From: Apostichopus japonicus
Taxonomy: Eukaryota > Echinodermata > Holothuroidea > Aspidochirotida > Stichopodidae
Length of the DNA stretch: 64,000 bases
NCBI RefSeq assembly: GCF_037975245.1
Contig: NC_092571.1
Location: 479,501 to 543,500 of the forward strand
Direction of reading: 5' to 3'
The notes below the pieces were generated by a model that saw nothing but the letters and a program-made list of their open reading frames with translations, ran no database searches and had not been told where the DNA came from. This document shows positions 1 to 14,660 of the stretch, piece after piece; the stretch's first letter is position 1; each line of letters opens with the position of its first letter. Position numbers and translations under genes: made by a program.

Positions 1-3000
1 TGCTCTGTACCTCGAGAGCGTGACGTATTTTGGATCGCGGGCTCGAGACCAGGTGGGGGCAGTTTGCTTTTGCCGCGATATGGTACGGTCTCTGGGAACT
101 TTAAGTATTAGAAACGATCATAGATTTATATCAACTGCTGTCGTGGCGCGGTTGGTTGCTCTGTACCTCGAGAGCGTGACGTATTTTGGATCGCGGGCTC
201 GAGACCAGGTGGGGGCAGTCAGGTTTTTCCGCGATCTTATACGGTCTCGGGAACTTTAAGTATTAGAAACGAACATAGATTTATATCAACTGCTGTCGTG
301 GCGCGGTTGGTTGCTCTGTACCTCGAGAGCGTGACGTATTTTGGATCGCGGGCTCGAGACCAGGTGGGGGCAGTTTGCTTTTGCCGCGATCTCATACGGT
401 CTCTGGAACTTTAAGTATTAGAAACGAACATAGATTTATATCAACTGCTGTCGTGGCGCGGTTGGTTGCTCTGTACCTCGAGAGCGTGACGTATTTTGGA
501 TCGCGGGCTCGAGACCAGGTGGGGGCAGTTTGCTTTTGCCGCGATCTTATACGGTCTCTGGGAACTTTAAGTATTAGAAACGAACATAGATTTATATCAA
601 CTGCTGTCGTGGCGCGGTTGGTTGCTCTGTACCTCGAGAGCGTGACGTATTTTGGATCGCGGGCTCGAGACCAGGTGGTGGCAGTTTGCTTTTGCCGCGA
701 TCTTATACGGTCTCTGGAACTTTAAGTATGAGAAACGAACATAGATTTATATCAACTGCTGTCGTGGCGCGGTTGGTTGCTCTGTAGCTCGAGAGCGTGA
801 CGTATTTTGGATCGCGGGCTCGAGACCAGGTGGTGGCAGTTTGCTTTTGCCGCGATCTTATACGGTCTCCGGGAATTTTAAGTATTAGAAACGAACATAG
901 ATTTATATCAACTGCTGTCGTGGCGCGGTTGGTTGCTCTGTACCTCGAGAGCGTGACGTATTTTGGATCGCGTGCTCGAGACCAGGTGGTGGCAGTTTGC
1001 TTTTGCCGCGATCTTATACGGTCTCTGGGAACTTTAAGTATTAGAAACGAACATAGATTTATATCAACTGCTGTCGTGGCGCGGTTGGTTGCTCTGTACC
1101 TCGAGAGCGTGACGTATTTTGGATCGCGGGCTCGAGACCAGGTGGTGGCAGTTTGCTTTTGCCGCGATCTGATACGGTCTCTGGGAACTTTAAGTATTAG
1201 AAACGAACATAGATTTATATCAACTGCTGTCGTGGCGCGGTTGGTTGCTCTGTACCTCGAGAGCGTGACGTATTTTGGATCGCGGGCTCGAGACCAGGTG
1301 GGGGCAGTTTGCTTTTGCCGCGATCTTATACGGTCTCTGGGAACTTTAAGTATTAGAAACGAACATAGATTTATATCAACTGCTGTCGTGGCGCGGTTGG
1401 TTGCTCTGTACCTCGAGAGCGTGACGTATTTTGGATCGCGGGCTCGAGACCAGGTGTGGGCAGTTTGCTTTTGCCGCGATCTCATACGGTCTCTGGGAAC
1501 TTTAAGTATTAGAAACGAACATAGATTTATATCAACTGCTGTCGTGGCGCGGTTGGTTGCTCTGTACCTCGAGAGCGTGACGTATTTTGGATCGCGGGCT
1601 CGAGACCAGGTGGGGGCAGTTTGCTTTTGTCGCGATCTTATACGGTCTCTGGGAACTTTCAGTATTAGAAACGAACATAGATTTATATCAACTGCTGTCG
1701 TGGCGCGGTTGGTTGCTCTGTACCTCGAGAGCGTGACGTATTTTGGATCGCGGGCTCGAGACCAGGTGGGGGCAGTTTGCTTTTGCCGCGATCTAAAACG
1801 CTATCTGGGAACTTTCAGTATTAGAAACGAACATAGATTTATATCAACTGCTGTCGTGGCGCGGTTGGTTTCTCTGTACCTCGAGAGCGTGACGTATTTT
1901 GGATCGCGGGCTCGAGACCAGGTGGGGGCAGTTAGCTTTATCCGCGATCTTATACGGTCTCTGGGAACTTTAAGTATTAGAAACGAACATAGATTTATAT
2001 CAACTGCTGTCGTGGCGCGGTTGGTTGCTCTGTACCTCGAGAGCGTGACGTATTTGGATCGCGGGCTCGAGACCAGGTGGGGGCAGTTTGCTTTTGCCGC
2101 GATCTCATACGGTCTCTGGGAACTTTAAGTATTAGAAACGAACATAGATTTATATCAACTGCTGTCGTGGCGCGGTTGGTTGCTCTGTACCTCGAGAGCG
2201 TGACGTATTTTGGATCGCGGGCTCGAGACCAGGTGGGGGCAGTTTGCTTTTGCCGGGTTCTTATACGGTCTCTGGGAACTTTAAGTATTAGAAACGAACA
2301 TAGATTTATATCAACTGCTGTCGTGGCGCGGTTGGTTGCTCTGTACCTCGAGAGCGTGACGTATTTTGGATCGCGGGCTCGAGACCAGGTGGGGGCAGTT
2401 TGCTTTTGCCGCGATCTCATACGGTCTCTGGGAACTTTCAGTATTAGAAACGAACATAGATTTATATCAACTGCTGTCGTGGCGCGGTTGGTTGCTCTGT
2501 ACCTCGAGAGCGTGACGTAGTTTGGATCGCGGGCTCGAGACCAGGTGGGGCAGTTTGCTTTTGCCGCGATCTTATACGGCCCCTGGAACTTTAAGTATTA
2601 GAAACGAACATAGATTTATATCAACTGCTGTCGTGGCGCGGTTGGTTGCTCTGTACCTCGAGAGCGTGACGTATTTTGGATCGCGGGCTCGAGACCAGGT
2701 GGGGGCAGTTTGCTTTTGCCGCGATCTCATACGGTCTCTGGGAACTTTAAGTATTAGAAACGAACATAGATTTATATCAACTGCTGTCGTGGCGCGGTTG
2801 GTTGCTCTGTACCTCGAGAGCGTGACGTATTTTGGATCGCGGGCTCGAGATCAGGTGGGGGCAGTTTGCTTTTGCCGCGATCTCATACGGTCTTTGGGAA
2901 CTTTAAGTATTAGAAACGAACATAGATTTATATCAACTGCTGTCGTGGCGCGGTTGGTTGCTCTGTACCTCGAGAGCGTGACGTATTTTGGATCGCGGGC

Positions 3001-3350
3001 TCGAGACCAGGTGGGGGCAGTTTGCTTTTGCCGCGATCTTATACGGTCTCTGGAACTTTAAGTATTAGAAACGAACATAGATTTATATCAACTGCTGTCG
3101 TGGCGCGGTTGGTTGCTCTGTACCTCGAGAGCGTGACGTATTTTGGATCGCGGGCTCGAGACCAGGTGGGGGCAGTTTGCTTTTGCCGCGATCTCATACG
3201 GTCTCTGGGAACTTTAAGTATTAGAAACGAACATAGATTTATATCAACTGCTGTCGTGGCGCGGTTGGTTGCTCTGTACCTCGAGAGCGTGACGTATTTT
3301 GGATCGCGGGCTCGAGACCAGGTGGGGGCAGTTTGCTTTTTCCGCGATCT
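1..3350. repeat. Higher-order repeat unit 1 (4,047-bp period), matching part
   Basis: This block reappears at 4,048-7,397 with a constant offset of 4,047 bp. All private variants match in order, including the TAG at 2,518, the GGCCCCTGG variant at 2,578, the AAAACGCTATC variant at 1,796 and the single-T loss near 2,053. The only base difference I noticed is A at 1,831 against G at 5,878. Homology stops at about 3,351 (ACGGTCTC) against 7,399 (AACGTCTC). The unit may extend left beyond the window. Confidence 0.93.
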
Positions 3351-4047
3351 CATACGGTCTCTGGGAACTTTAAGTATTAGAAACGAACATAGATTTATAT
3401 CAACTGCTGTCGTGGCGCGGTTGGTTGCTCTGTACCTCGAGAGCGTGACGTATTTTGGATCGCGGGCTCGAGACCAGGTGGGGGCAGTTTGCTTTTGTCG
3501 CGATCTGATACGGTCTCTGGGAACTTTCAGTATTAGAAACGAACATAGATTTATATCAACTGCTGTCGTGGCGCGGTTGGTTGCTCTGTACCTCGAGAGC
3601 GTGACGTATTTTGGATCGCGGGCTCGAGACCAGGTGGGGGCAGTTAGGTTTTTCCGCGATCTTATACGGTCTCTGGAACTTTAAGTATGAGAAACGAACA
3701 TAGATTTATATCAACTGCTGGAGTGGCGCGGTTGGTTGCTCTGTAGCTCGAGAGCGTGACGTATTTTGGATCGCGGGCTCGAGACCAGGTGGTGGCAGTT
3801 TGCTTTTGCCGCGATCTTATACGGTCTCTGGAACTTTAAGTATTAGAAACGAACATAGATTTATATCAACTGCTGTCGTGGCGCGGTTGGTTGCTCTGTA
3901 CCTCGAGAGCGTGACGTATTTTGGATCGCGGGCTCGAGACCAGGTGGTGGCAGTTTGCTTTTGCCGCGATCTTATACGGTCTCTGGGAACTTTAAGTATT
4001 AGAAACGAACATAGATTTATATCAACTGCTGTCGTGGCGCGGTTGGT

Positions 4048-7000
4048 TGCTCTGTACCTCGAGAGCGTGACGTATTTTGGATCGCGGGCTCGAGACCAGG
4101 TGGGGGCAGTTTGCTTTTGCCGCGATATGGTACGGTCTCTGGGAACTTTAAGTATTAGAAACGATCATAGATTTATATCAACTGCTGTCGTGGCGCGGTT
4201 GGTTGCTCTGTACCTCGAGAGCGTGACGTATTTTGGATCGCGGGCTCGAGACCAGGTGGGGGCAGTCAGGTTTTTCCGCGATCTTATACGGTCTCGGGAA
4301 CTTTAAGTATTAGAAACGAACATAGATTTATATCAACTGCTGTCGTGGCGCGGTTGGTTGCTCTGTACCTCGAGAGCGTGACGTATTTTGGATCGCGGGC
4401 TCGAGACCAGGTGGGGGCAGTTTGCTTTTGCCGCGATCTCATACGGTCTCTGGAACTTTAAGTATTAGAAACGAACATAGATTTATATCAACTGCTGTCG
4501 TGGCGCGGTTGGTTGCTCTGTACCTCGAGAGCGTGACGTATTTTGGATCGCGGGCTCGAGACCAGGTGGGGGCAGTTTGCTTTTGCCGCGATCTTATACG
4601 GTCTCTGGGAACTTTAAGTATTAGAAACGAACATAGATTTATATCAACTGCTGTCGTGGCGCGGTTGGTTGCTCTGTACCTCGAGAGCGTGACGTATTTT
4701 GGATCGCGGGCTCGAGACCAGGTGGTGGCAGTTTGCTTTTGCCGCGATCTTATACGGTCTCTGGAACTTTAAGTATGAGAAACGAACATAGATTTATATC
4801 AACTGCTGTCGTGGCGCGGTTGGTTGCTCTGTAGCTCGAGAGCGTGACGTATTTTGGATCGCGGGCTCGAGACCAGGTGGTGGCAGTTTGCTTTTGCCGC
4901 GATCTTATACGGTCTCCGGGAATTTTAAGTATTAGAAACGAACATAGATTTATATCAACTGCTGTCGTGGCGCGGTTGGTTGCTCTGTACCTCGAGAGCG
5001 TGACGTATTTTGGATCGCGTGCTCGAGACCAGGTGGTGGCAGTTTGCTTTTGCCGCGATCTTATACGGTCTCTGGGAACTTTAAGTATTAGAAACGAACA
5101 TAGATTTATATCAACTGCTGTCGTGGCGCGGTTGGTTGCTCTGTACCTCGAGAGCGTGACGTATTTTGGATCGCGGGCTCGAGACCAGGTGGTGGCAGTT
5201 TGCTTTTGCCGCGATCTGATACGGTCTCTGGGAACTTTAAGTATTAGAAACGAACATAGATTTATATCAACTGCTGTCGTGGCGCGGTTGGTTGCTCTGT
5301 ACCTCGAGAGCGTGACGTATTTTGGATCGCGGGCTCGAGACCAGGTGGGGGCAGTTTGCTTTTGCCGCGATCTTATACGGTCTCTGGGAACTTTAAGTAT
5401 TAGAAACGAACATAGATTTATATCAACTGCTGTCGTGGCGCGGTTGGTTGCTCTGTACCTCGAGAGCGTGACGTATTTTGGATCGCGGGCTCGAGACCAG
5501 GTGTGGGCAGTTTGCTTTTGCCGCGATCTCATACGGTCTCTGGGAACTTTAAGTATTAGAAACGAACATAGATTTATATCAACTGCTGTCGTGGCGCGGT
5601 TGGTTGCTCTGTACCTCGAGAGCGTGACGTATTTTGGATCGCGGGCTCGAGACCAGGTGGGGGCAGTTTGCTTTTGTCGCGATCTTATACGGTCTCTGGG
5701 AACTTTCAGTATTAGAAACGAACATAGATTTATATCAACTGCTGTCGTGGCGCGGTTGGTTGCTCTGTACCTCGAGAGCGTGACGTATTTTGGATCGCGG
5801 GCTCGAGACCAGGTGGGGGCAGTTTGCTTTTGCCGCGATCTAAAACGCTATCTGGGAACTTTCAGTATTAGAAACGAGCATAGATTTATATCAACTGCTG
5901 TCGTGGCGCGGTTGGTTTCTCTGTACCTCGAGAGCGTGACGTATTTTGGATCGCGGGCTCGAGACCAGGTGGGGGCAGTTAGCTTTATCCGCGATCTTAT
6001 ACGGTCTCTGGGAACTTTAAGTATTAGAAACGAACATAGATTTATATCAACTGCTGTCGTGGCGCGGTTGGTTGCTCTGTACCTCGAGAGCGTGACGTAT
6101 TTGGATCGCGGGCTCGAGACCAGGTGGGGGCAGTTTGCTTTTGCCGCGATCTCATACGGTCTCTGGGAACTTTAAGTATTAGAAACGAACATAGATTTAT
6201 ATCAACTGCTGTCGTGGCGCGGTTGGTTGCTCTGTACCTCGAGAGCGTGACGTATTTTGGATCGCGGGCTCGAGACCAGGTGGGGGCAGTTTGCTTTTGC
6301 CGGGTTCTTATACGGTCTCTGGGAACTTTAAGTATTAGAAACGAACATAGATTTATATCAACTGCTGTCGTGGCGCGGTTGGTTGCTCTGTACCTCGAGA
6401 GCGTGACGTATTTTGGATCGCGGGCTCGAGACCAGGTGGGGGCAGTTTGCTTTTGCCGCGATCTCATACGGTCTCTGGGAACTTTCAGTATTAGAAACGA
6501 ACATAGATTTATATCAACTGCTGTCGTGGCGCGGTTGGTTGCTCTGTACCTCGAGAGCGTGACGTAGTTTGGATCGCGGGCTCGAGACCAGGTGGGGCAG
6601 TTTGCTTTTGCCGCGATCTTATACGGCCCCTGGAACTTTAAGTATTAGAAACGAACATAGATTTATATCAACTGCTGTCGTGGCGCGGTTGGTTGCTCTG
6701 TACCTCGAGAGCGTGACGTATTTTGGATCGCGGGCTCGAGACCAGGTGGGGGCAGTTTGCTTTTGCCGCGATCTCATACGGTCTCTGGGAACTTTAAGTA
6801 TTAGAAACGAACATAGATTTATATCAACTGCTGTCGTGGCGCGGTTGGTTGCTCTGTACCTCGAGAGCGTGACGTATTTTGGATCGCGGGCTCGAGATCA
6901 GGTGGGGGCAGTTTGCTTTTGCCGCGATCTCATACGGTCTTTGGGAACTTTAAGTATTAGAAACGAACATAGATTTATATCAACTGCTGTCGTGGCGCGG

Positions 7001-7397
7001 TTGGTTGCTCTGTACCTCGAGAGCGTGACGTATTTTGGATCGCGGGCTCGAGACCAGGTGGGGGCAGTTTGCTTTTGCCGCGATCTTATACGGTCTCTGG
7101 AACTTTAAGTATTAGAAACGAACATAGATTTATATCAACTGCTGTCGTGGCGCGGTTGGTTGCTCTGTACCTCGAGAGCGTGACGTATTTTGGATCGCGG
7201 GCTCGAGACCAGGTGGGGGCAGTTTGCTTTTGCCGCGATCTCATACGGTCTCTGGGAACTTTAAGTATTAGAAACGAACATAGATTTATATCAACTGCTG
7301 TCGTGGCGCGGTTGGTTGCTCTGTACCTCGAGAGCGTGACGTATTTTGGATCGCGGGCTCGAGACCAGGTGGGGGCAGTTTGCTTTTTCCGCGATCT
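4048..7397. repeat. Higher-order repeat unit 2 (4,047-bp period)
   Basis: Near-identical copy of 1-3,350 (26 monomers per full unit). Such low divergence over 3.3 kb indicates a very recent unequal exchange or amplification step. It could also be an assembly duplication, which long reads would settle. Confidence 0.93.
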
Positions 7398-9599
7398 CAT
7401 AACGTCTCTGGAATTTTAAGTATTAGAAACGAACATAGATTTATATCAACTGCTGTCGTGGCGCGGTTGGTTGCTCTGTACATCGAGAGCGTGTTGTATT
7501 TTGGATCGCGGGCTCGAGATCAGGTGCGGGCAGTTAGCTTTTGCCGCGATTTTATACGGTCTCTGGGAACTTTAAGTATTAGAAACGAACATAGATTTAT
7601 ATCAACTGCTGTCGTGGCGCGGTTGGTTGCTCTGTACCTCGAGAGCGTGACGTATTTTGGATCGCGGGCTCGAGACCAGGTGGGGGCAGTTTGCTTTTGC
7701 CGGGTTCTTATACGGTCTCTGGGAACTTTAAGTATTAGAAACGAACATAGATTTATATCAACTGCTGTCGTGGCGCGGTTGGTTGCTCTGTACCTCGAGA
7801 GCGTGACGTATTTTGGATCGCGGGCTCGAGACCAGGTTGGGGCAGTTTGCTTTTGCCGGGTTCTTATACGGTCTCTGGGAACTTTAAGTATTAGAAACGA
7901 ACATAGATTTATATCAACTGCTGTCGTGGCGCGGTTGGTTGCTCTGTAACTCGAGAGCGTGACGTATTTTGGATCGCGGGCTCGAGACCAGGTGGGGGCA
8001 GTTTGCTTTTGCCGGGTTCTTATACGGTCTCTGTTAACTTTAAGTATTAGAAACGAACATAGATTTATATCAACTGCTGTCGTGGCGCGGTTGGTTGCTC
8101 TGTACCTCGAGAGCGTGACGTATTTTGGATCGCGGGCTCGAGACCAGGTGGGGGCAGTTTGCTTTTGCCGCGATCTTATACGGTCTCTTGGAACTTTAAG
8201 TATTAGAAACGAACATAGATTTATATCAACTGCTGTCGTGGCGCGGTTGGTTGCTCTGTACCTCGAGAGCGTGACGTATTTTGGATCGCGGGCTCGAGAC
8301 CAGGTGGGGGCAGTTTGCTTTTGCCGCGATCTGGTACGGTCTCTGGGAACTTTAAGTATTAGAAACGAACATAGATTTATATCAACTGCTGTCGTGGCGC
8401 GGTTGATTGCTCTGTACCTCGAGAGCGTGACGTATTTTGGATCGCGGGCTCGAGACCAGGTGGGGGCAGTTTGCTTTTGCCGCGATCTGGTACGGTCTCT
8501 GGGAACTTTAAGTATTAGAAACGAACATAGATTTATATCAACTGCTGTCGTGGCGCGGTTGGTTGCTCTGTACCTCGAGAGCGTGACGTATTTTGGATCG
8601 CGGGCTCGAGACCAGGTGGGGGCAGTTTGCTTTTGCCGCGATCTTATACGGTCTCTGGGAACTTTAAGAATTAGAAACGAACATAGATTTATATCAACTG
8701 CTGTCGTGGCGCGGTTGGTTGCTCTGTACCTCGAGAGCGTGACGTATTTTGGATCGCGGGCTCGAGACTAGGTGGGGGCAGTTTGCTTTTGCCGCGTTCT
8801 TATACGGTCTCTGGGAATTTTAAGTATTAGAAACGAACATACACTTATATCAACTGCTGTCGTGGCGCGGTTGGTTGCTCTGTACCTCGAGAGCGTGACG
8901 TATTTTGGATCGCGGGCTCGAGACCAGGTGGGGGCAGTTTGCTTTTGCCGCGATCTCATACGGTCTCTGGGAACTTTAAGTATTAGAAACGAACATAGAT
9001 TTATATCAACTGCTGTCGTGGCGCGGTTGGTTGCTCTGTACCTCGAGAGCGTGACGTAGTTTGGATCGCGGGCTCGAGACCAGGTGGGGGCAGTTTGCTT
9101 TTGCCGCGATATGGTACGGTCTCTGGGAACTTTAAGAATTAGAAACGAACATAGATTTATATCAACTGCTGTCGTGGCGCGGTTGGTTGCTCTGTACATC
9201 GAGAGCGTGACGTATTTTGGATCGCGGGCTCGAGACCAGGTGGGGGCAGTTTGCTTTTGCCGCGATATGGTACGGTCTCTGGGAACTTTAAGAATTAGAA
9301 ACGAACATAGATTTATATCAACTGCTGTCGTGGCGCGGTTGGTTGCTCTGTACATCGAGAGCGTGTTGTATTTTGGATCGCGGGCTCGAGATCAGGTGGG
9401 GGCAGTTTGCTTTTGCCGCGATCTTATACGGTCTCTGGGAACTTTAAGTATTAGAAACGAACATAGATTTATATCAACTGCTGTCGTGGCGCGGTTGGTT
9501 GCTCTGTACCTCGAGAGCGTGACGTATTTTGGATCGCGGGCTCGAGACCAGGTGGGGGCAGTTTGCTTTTGCCGCGATCTTATACGATCGCTGGGAACT

Positions 9600-9870
9600 T
9601 TAAGTATTAGAAACGAACATAGATTTATATCAACTGCTGACGTATTTTGGATCGCGGGCTCGAGACCAGGTGGGGGCAGTTTGCTTTTTCCGCGATCTCA
9701 TAACGTCTCTGGAACTTTAAGTATTAGAAACGAACATAGATTTATATCAACTGCTGTCGTGGCGCGGTTGGTTGCTCTGTACATCGAGAGCGTGTTGTAT
9801 TTTGGATCGCGGGCTCGAGATCAGGTGGGGGCAGTTAGCTTTTGCCGCGATTTTATACGGTCTCTGGGAA
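9600..9870. repeat. Truncated monomer and linked variant block, copy 1
   Basis: At 9,639/9,640 the monomer loses 38 bp (CAACTGCTG joins directly to ACGTATTTTGG), which removes the whole A-box-like segment. The next two monomers carry the rare variants CATAACGTCTC, TACATCGAGAGCGTGTTG and GTTAGCTTTTGCCGCGATTTT. The same linked set, with the same deletion, recurs at 21.29 kb, and without the deletion at 7.38-7.56 kb. Confidence 0.9.
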
Positions 9871-12800
9871 CTTTAAGTATTAGAAACGAACATAGATTTA
9901 TATCAACTGCTGTCGTGGCCCGGTTGGTTGCTCTGTACCTCGAGAGCGTGACGTATTTTGGATCGCGGGCTCGAGACCAGGTGGGGGCAGTTTGCTTTTG
10001 CCGGGTTCTTATACGGTCTCTGGGAACTTTAAGTATTAGAAACGAACATAGATTTATATCAACTGCTCTCGTGGCGCGGTTGGTTGCTCTGTACCTCGAG
10101 AGCGTGACGTATTTTGGATCGCGGGCTCGAGACCAGGTGGGGGCAGTTTGCTTTTGCCGCGATCTTATACGGCCCCTGGAACTTTAAGTATTAGAAACGA
10201 ACATAGATTTATATCAACTGCTGTCGTGGCGCGGTTGGTTGTTCTGTACCTCGAGAGCGTGACGTATTTTGGATCGCGGGCTCGAGACCAGGTGGGGGCA
10301 GTTTGCTTTTGCGGCGATCTCATACGGTCTCTGGAACTTTAAGTATTAGAAACGAACATAAATTTATATCAACTGCTGTCGTGGCGCGGTCGGTTGCTCT
10401 GTACCTCGAGAGCGTGACGTATTTTGGATCGCGGGCTCGAGACCAGGTGGGGCAGTTTGCTTTTTCCGCGATATGGTACGGTCTCTGGGAACTTTAAGTA
10501 TTAGAAACGAACATAGATTTATATCAACTGCTGTCGTGGCGCGGTTGGTTGCTCTGTACCTCGAGAGCGTGACGTATTTTGGATCGCGGGCTCGAGACCA
10601 GGTGGGGCAGTTTGCTTTTGCCGCGATCTTATACGGTCTCTGGGAACTTTCAGTATTAGAAACGAACATAGATTTATATCAACTGCTGTCGTGGCGCGGT
10701 TGGTTGCTCTGTACCTCGAGAGCGTGACGTATTTTGGATCGCGGGCTCGAGACCAGGTGGGGGCAGTTTGCTTTTGCCGCGATATGGTACGGTCTCTGGG
10801 AACTTTAAGTATTAGAAACGAACATAGATTTATATCAACTGCTGTCGTGGCGCGGTTGGTTGCTCTGTACCTCGAGAGCGTGACGTATTTTGGATCGCGG
10901 GCTCGAGACCAGGTGGGGGCAGTTTGCTTTTGCCGCGATCTCATACGGTCTCTGGGAACTTTAAGTATTAGAAACGAACATAGATTTATATCAACTGCTG
11001 TCGTGGCGCGGTTGGTTGCTCTGTACCTCGAGAGCGTGACGTATTTTGGATCGCGGGCTCGAGACCAGCTGGGGGCAGTTTGCTTTTGCCGCGATCTTAT
11101 ACGGTCTCTGGGAACTTTAAGTATTAGAAACGAACATAGATTTATATCAACTGCTGTCGTGGCGCGGTTGGTTGCTCTGTACCTCGAGAGCGTGACGTAT
11201 TTTGGATCGCGGGCTCGAGACCAGCTGGGGGCAGTTTGCTTTTGCCGCGATCTCATACGGTCTCTGGGAACTTTAAGTATTAGAAACGAACTTATATTTA
11301 TATCAACTGCTGTCGTGGCGCGGTTGGTTGCTCTGTACCTCGAGAGCGTGACGTATTTTGGATCGCGGGCTCGAGACCAGGTGGGGGCAGTTTGCTTTTG
11401 CCGCGATCTGGTACGGTCTCTGGAACTTTAAGTATTAGAAACGAACATAGATTTATATCAACTGCTGTCGTGGCGCGGTTGGTTGCTCTGTACCTCGAGA
11501 GCGTGACGTATTTTGGATCGCGGGCTCGAGACCAGGTGGTTGCAGTTTGCTTTTGCCGCGATCTCATACGGTCTTTGGAACTTTAAGTATTAGAAACGAA
11601 CATAGATTTATATCAACTGCTGTCGTGGCGCGGTTGGTTGCTCTGTTCCTCGAGAGCGTGACGTAATTTGGATCGCGGGCTCGAGACCAGGTGGGGGCAG
11701 TTTGCTTTTGCCGCGATCTCATACGGTCTCTAAGAACTTTAAGTATTAGAAACGAACATAGATTTATATCAACTGCTGTCGTGGCGCGGTTGGTTGCTCT
11801 GTACCTCGAGAGCGTGACGTATTTTGGATCGCCGGCTCGAGACCAGGTGGGGGCAGTTTGCTTTTGCCGCGATCTGGTACGGTCTCTGGGAACTTTCAGT
11901 TTTAGAAACGAACATAGATTTATATCAACTGCTGTCGTGGCGCGGTTGGTTGCTCTGTACCTCGAGAGCGTGACGTATTTTGGATCGCGGGCTCGAGACC
12001 AGGTGGGGGCAGTTTGCTTTTGCCGCGATCTTATACGGTCTCTGGGAACTTTAAGTATTAGAAACGAACATAGATTTATATCAACTGCTGTCGTGGCGCG
12101 GTTGGTTGCTCTGTACCTCGAGAGCGTGACGTAGTTTCGATCGCGGGCTCGAGACCAGGTGGGGGCAGTTTGCTTTTGCCGCGATCTTATACGGCCCCTG
12201 GAACTTTAAGTATTAGAAACGAACATAGATTTATATCAACTGCTGTCGTGGCGCGGTTGGTTGCTCTGTACCTCGAGAGCGTGACGTATTTTTGATCGCG
12301 GGCTCGAGACCAGGTGGGGGCAGTTTGCTTTTGCCGCGATCTCATACGGTCTCTGGGAACTTTAAGTATTAGAAACGAACATAGATTTATATCAACTGCT
12401 GTCGTGGCGCGGTTGGTTGCTCTGTACCTCGAGAGCGTGACGTATTTTGGATCGCGGGCTCGAGATCAGGTGGGGGCAGTTTGCTTTTGCCGCGATCTCA
12501 TACGGTCTTTGGGAACTTTAAGTATTAGAAACGAACATAGATTTATATCAACTGCTGTCGTGGCGCGGTTGGTTGCTCTGTACCTCGAGAGTGTGACGTA
12601 TTTTGGATCGCGGGCTCGAGACCAGGTGGGGGCAGTTTGCTTTTGCCGCGATCTTATACGGTCTCTGGAACTTTAAGTATTAGAAACGAACATAGATTTA
12701 TATCAACTGCTGTCGTGGCGCGGTTGGTTGCTCTGTACCTCGAGAGCGTGACGTATTTTGGATCGCGGGCTCGAGACCAGGTGGGGGCAGTTTGCTTTTG

Positions 12801-13881
12801 CCGCGATCTCATACGGTCTCTGGGAACTTTAAGTATTAGAAACGAACATAGATTTATATCAACTGCTGTCGTGGCGCGGTTGGTTGCTCTGTACCTCGAG
12901 AGCGTGACGTATTTTGGATCGCGGGCTCGAGATCAGGTGGGGGCAGTTTGCTTTTGCCGCGATCTCATACGGTCTTTGGGAACTTTAAGTATTAGAAACG
13001 AACATAGATTTATATCAACTGCTGTCGTGGCGCGGTTGGTTGCTCTGTACCTCGAGAGCGTGACGTATTTTGGATCGCGGGCTCGAGACCAGGTGGGGGC
13101 AGTTTGCTTTTGCCGCGATCTTATACGGTCTCTGGAACTTTAAGTATTAGAAACGAACATAGATTTATATCAACTGCTGTCGTGGCGCGGTTGGTTGCTC
13201 TGTACCTCGAGAGCGTGACGTATTTTGGATCGCGGGCTCGAGACCAGGTGGGGGCAGTTTGCTTTTGCCGCGATCTGGTACGGTCTCTGGGAACTTTAAG
13301 TATTAGAAACGAACATAGATTTATATCAACTGCTGTCGTGGCGCGGTTGGTTGCTCTGTACCTCGAGAGCGTGACGTATTTTGGATCGCGGGCTCGAGAC
13401 CAGGTGGGGGCAGTTTGCTTTTTCCGCGATCTCAAAACGTCTCTGGAACTTTAAGTATTAGAAACGAACATACACTTATATCAACTGCTGTCGTGGCGCG
13501 GTTGGTTGCTCTGTACATCGAGAGCGTGTTGTATTTTGGATCGCGGGCTCGAGACCAGGTGGGGGCAGTTTGCTTTTGCCGGGTTCTTATACGGTCTCTG
13601 GGAAATTTAAGTATTAGAAACGAACATAGATTTATATCAACTGCTGTCGTGGCGCGGTTGGTTGCTCTGTAACTCGAGAGCGTGACGTATTTTGGATCGC
13701 GGGCTCGAGATCAGGTGGGGGCAGTTTGCTTTTGCCGGGTTCTTATACGGTCTCTGGGAACTTTAAGTATTAGAAACGAACATAGATTTATATCAACTGC
13801 TGTCGTGGCGCGGTTGGTTGCTCTGTACCTCGAGAGCGTGACGTATTTTGGATCGCGGGCTCGAGACCAGGTGGGGGCAGT

Positions 13882-14660
13882 TTGCTTTTGCCGCGATCTT
13901 ATACGGTCTCTCGAACTTTAAGTATTAGAAACGAACATAGATTTATATCAACTGCTGTCGTGGCGCGGTTGGTTGCTCTGTACCTCGAGAGCGTGACGTA
14001 TTTTGGATCGCGGGCTCGAGACCAGGTGGGGGCAGTTTGCTTTTGCCGCGATCTTATACGTTCTCTGGGAACTTTAAGTATTAGAAACGAACATAGATTT
14101 ATATCAACTGCTGTCGTGGCGCGGTTGGTTGCTCTGTACCTCGAGAGCATGACGTATTTTGGATCGCGGGCTCGAGACCAGGTGGGGGCAGTTTGCTTTT
14201 GCCGCGATCTCATACGGTCTCTGGGAACTTTAAGTATTAGAAACGAACATAGATTTATATCAACTGCTGTCGTGGCGCGGTTGGTTGCTCTGTACCTCGA
14301 GAGCGTGACGATTTTTGGATCGCGGGCTCGAGACCAGGTGGGGGCAGTTTGCTTTTGCCGCGATCTCATACGGTCTCTGGGAACTTTAAGTATTAGAAAC
14401 GAACATAGATTTATATCAACTGCTGTCGTGGCGCGGTTGGTTGCTCTGTGCCTCGAGAGCGTGACGTATTTTGGATCGCGGGCTCGAGACCAGGTGGGGG
14501 CAGTTTGCTTTTGCGGCGATCATATACGGTCTCTGGGAACTTTAAGTATTAGAAACGAACATAGATTTATATCAACTGCTGTCGTGGCGCGGTTGGTTGC
14601 TCTGTACCTCGAGAGCGTGACGTATTTTGGATCGCGGGCTCGAGACCAGGTGGGGGCAGT
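13882..14660. repeat. 2,650-bp higher-order repeat, copy 1
   Basis: This block is marked by GAGAGCATGACG at about 14,143 and GTGACGATTTTTGG at about 14,305. The same pair of variants recurs at offsets of 2,651 and 2,650 bp (17 monomers). Copies 1 and 3 also share the GCGGCGATCATATACGG variant (14,512 and 19,814). Copy 2 lacks that variant, so copies have been rearranged after duplication. Confidence 0.85.

Noticed and set aside
797-2128. Long repetitive open frames throughout 1-26,990 as protein-coding genes
   Set aside because: They exist on both strands at once, follow the satellite period exactly, and close wherever one base is lost; nothing indicates selection on a protein.
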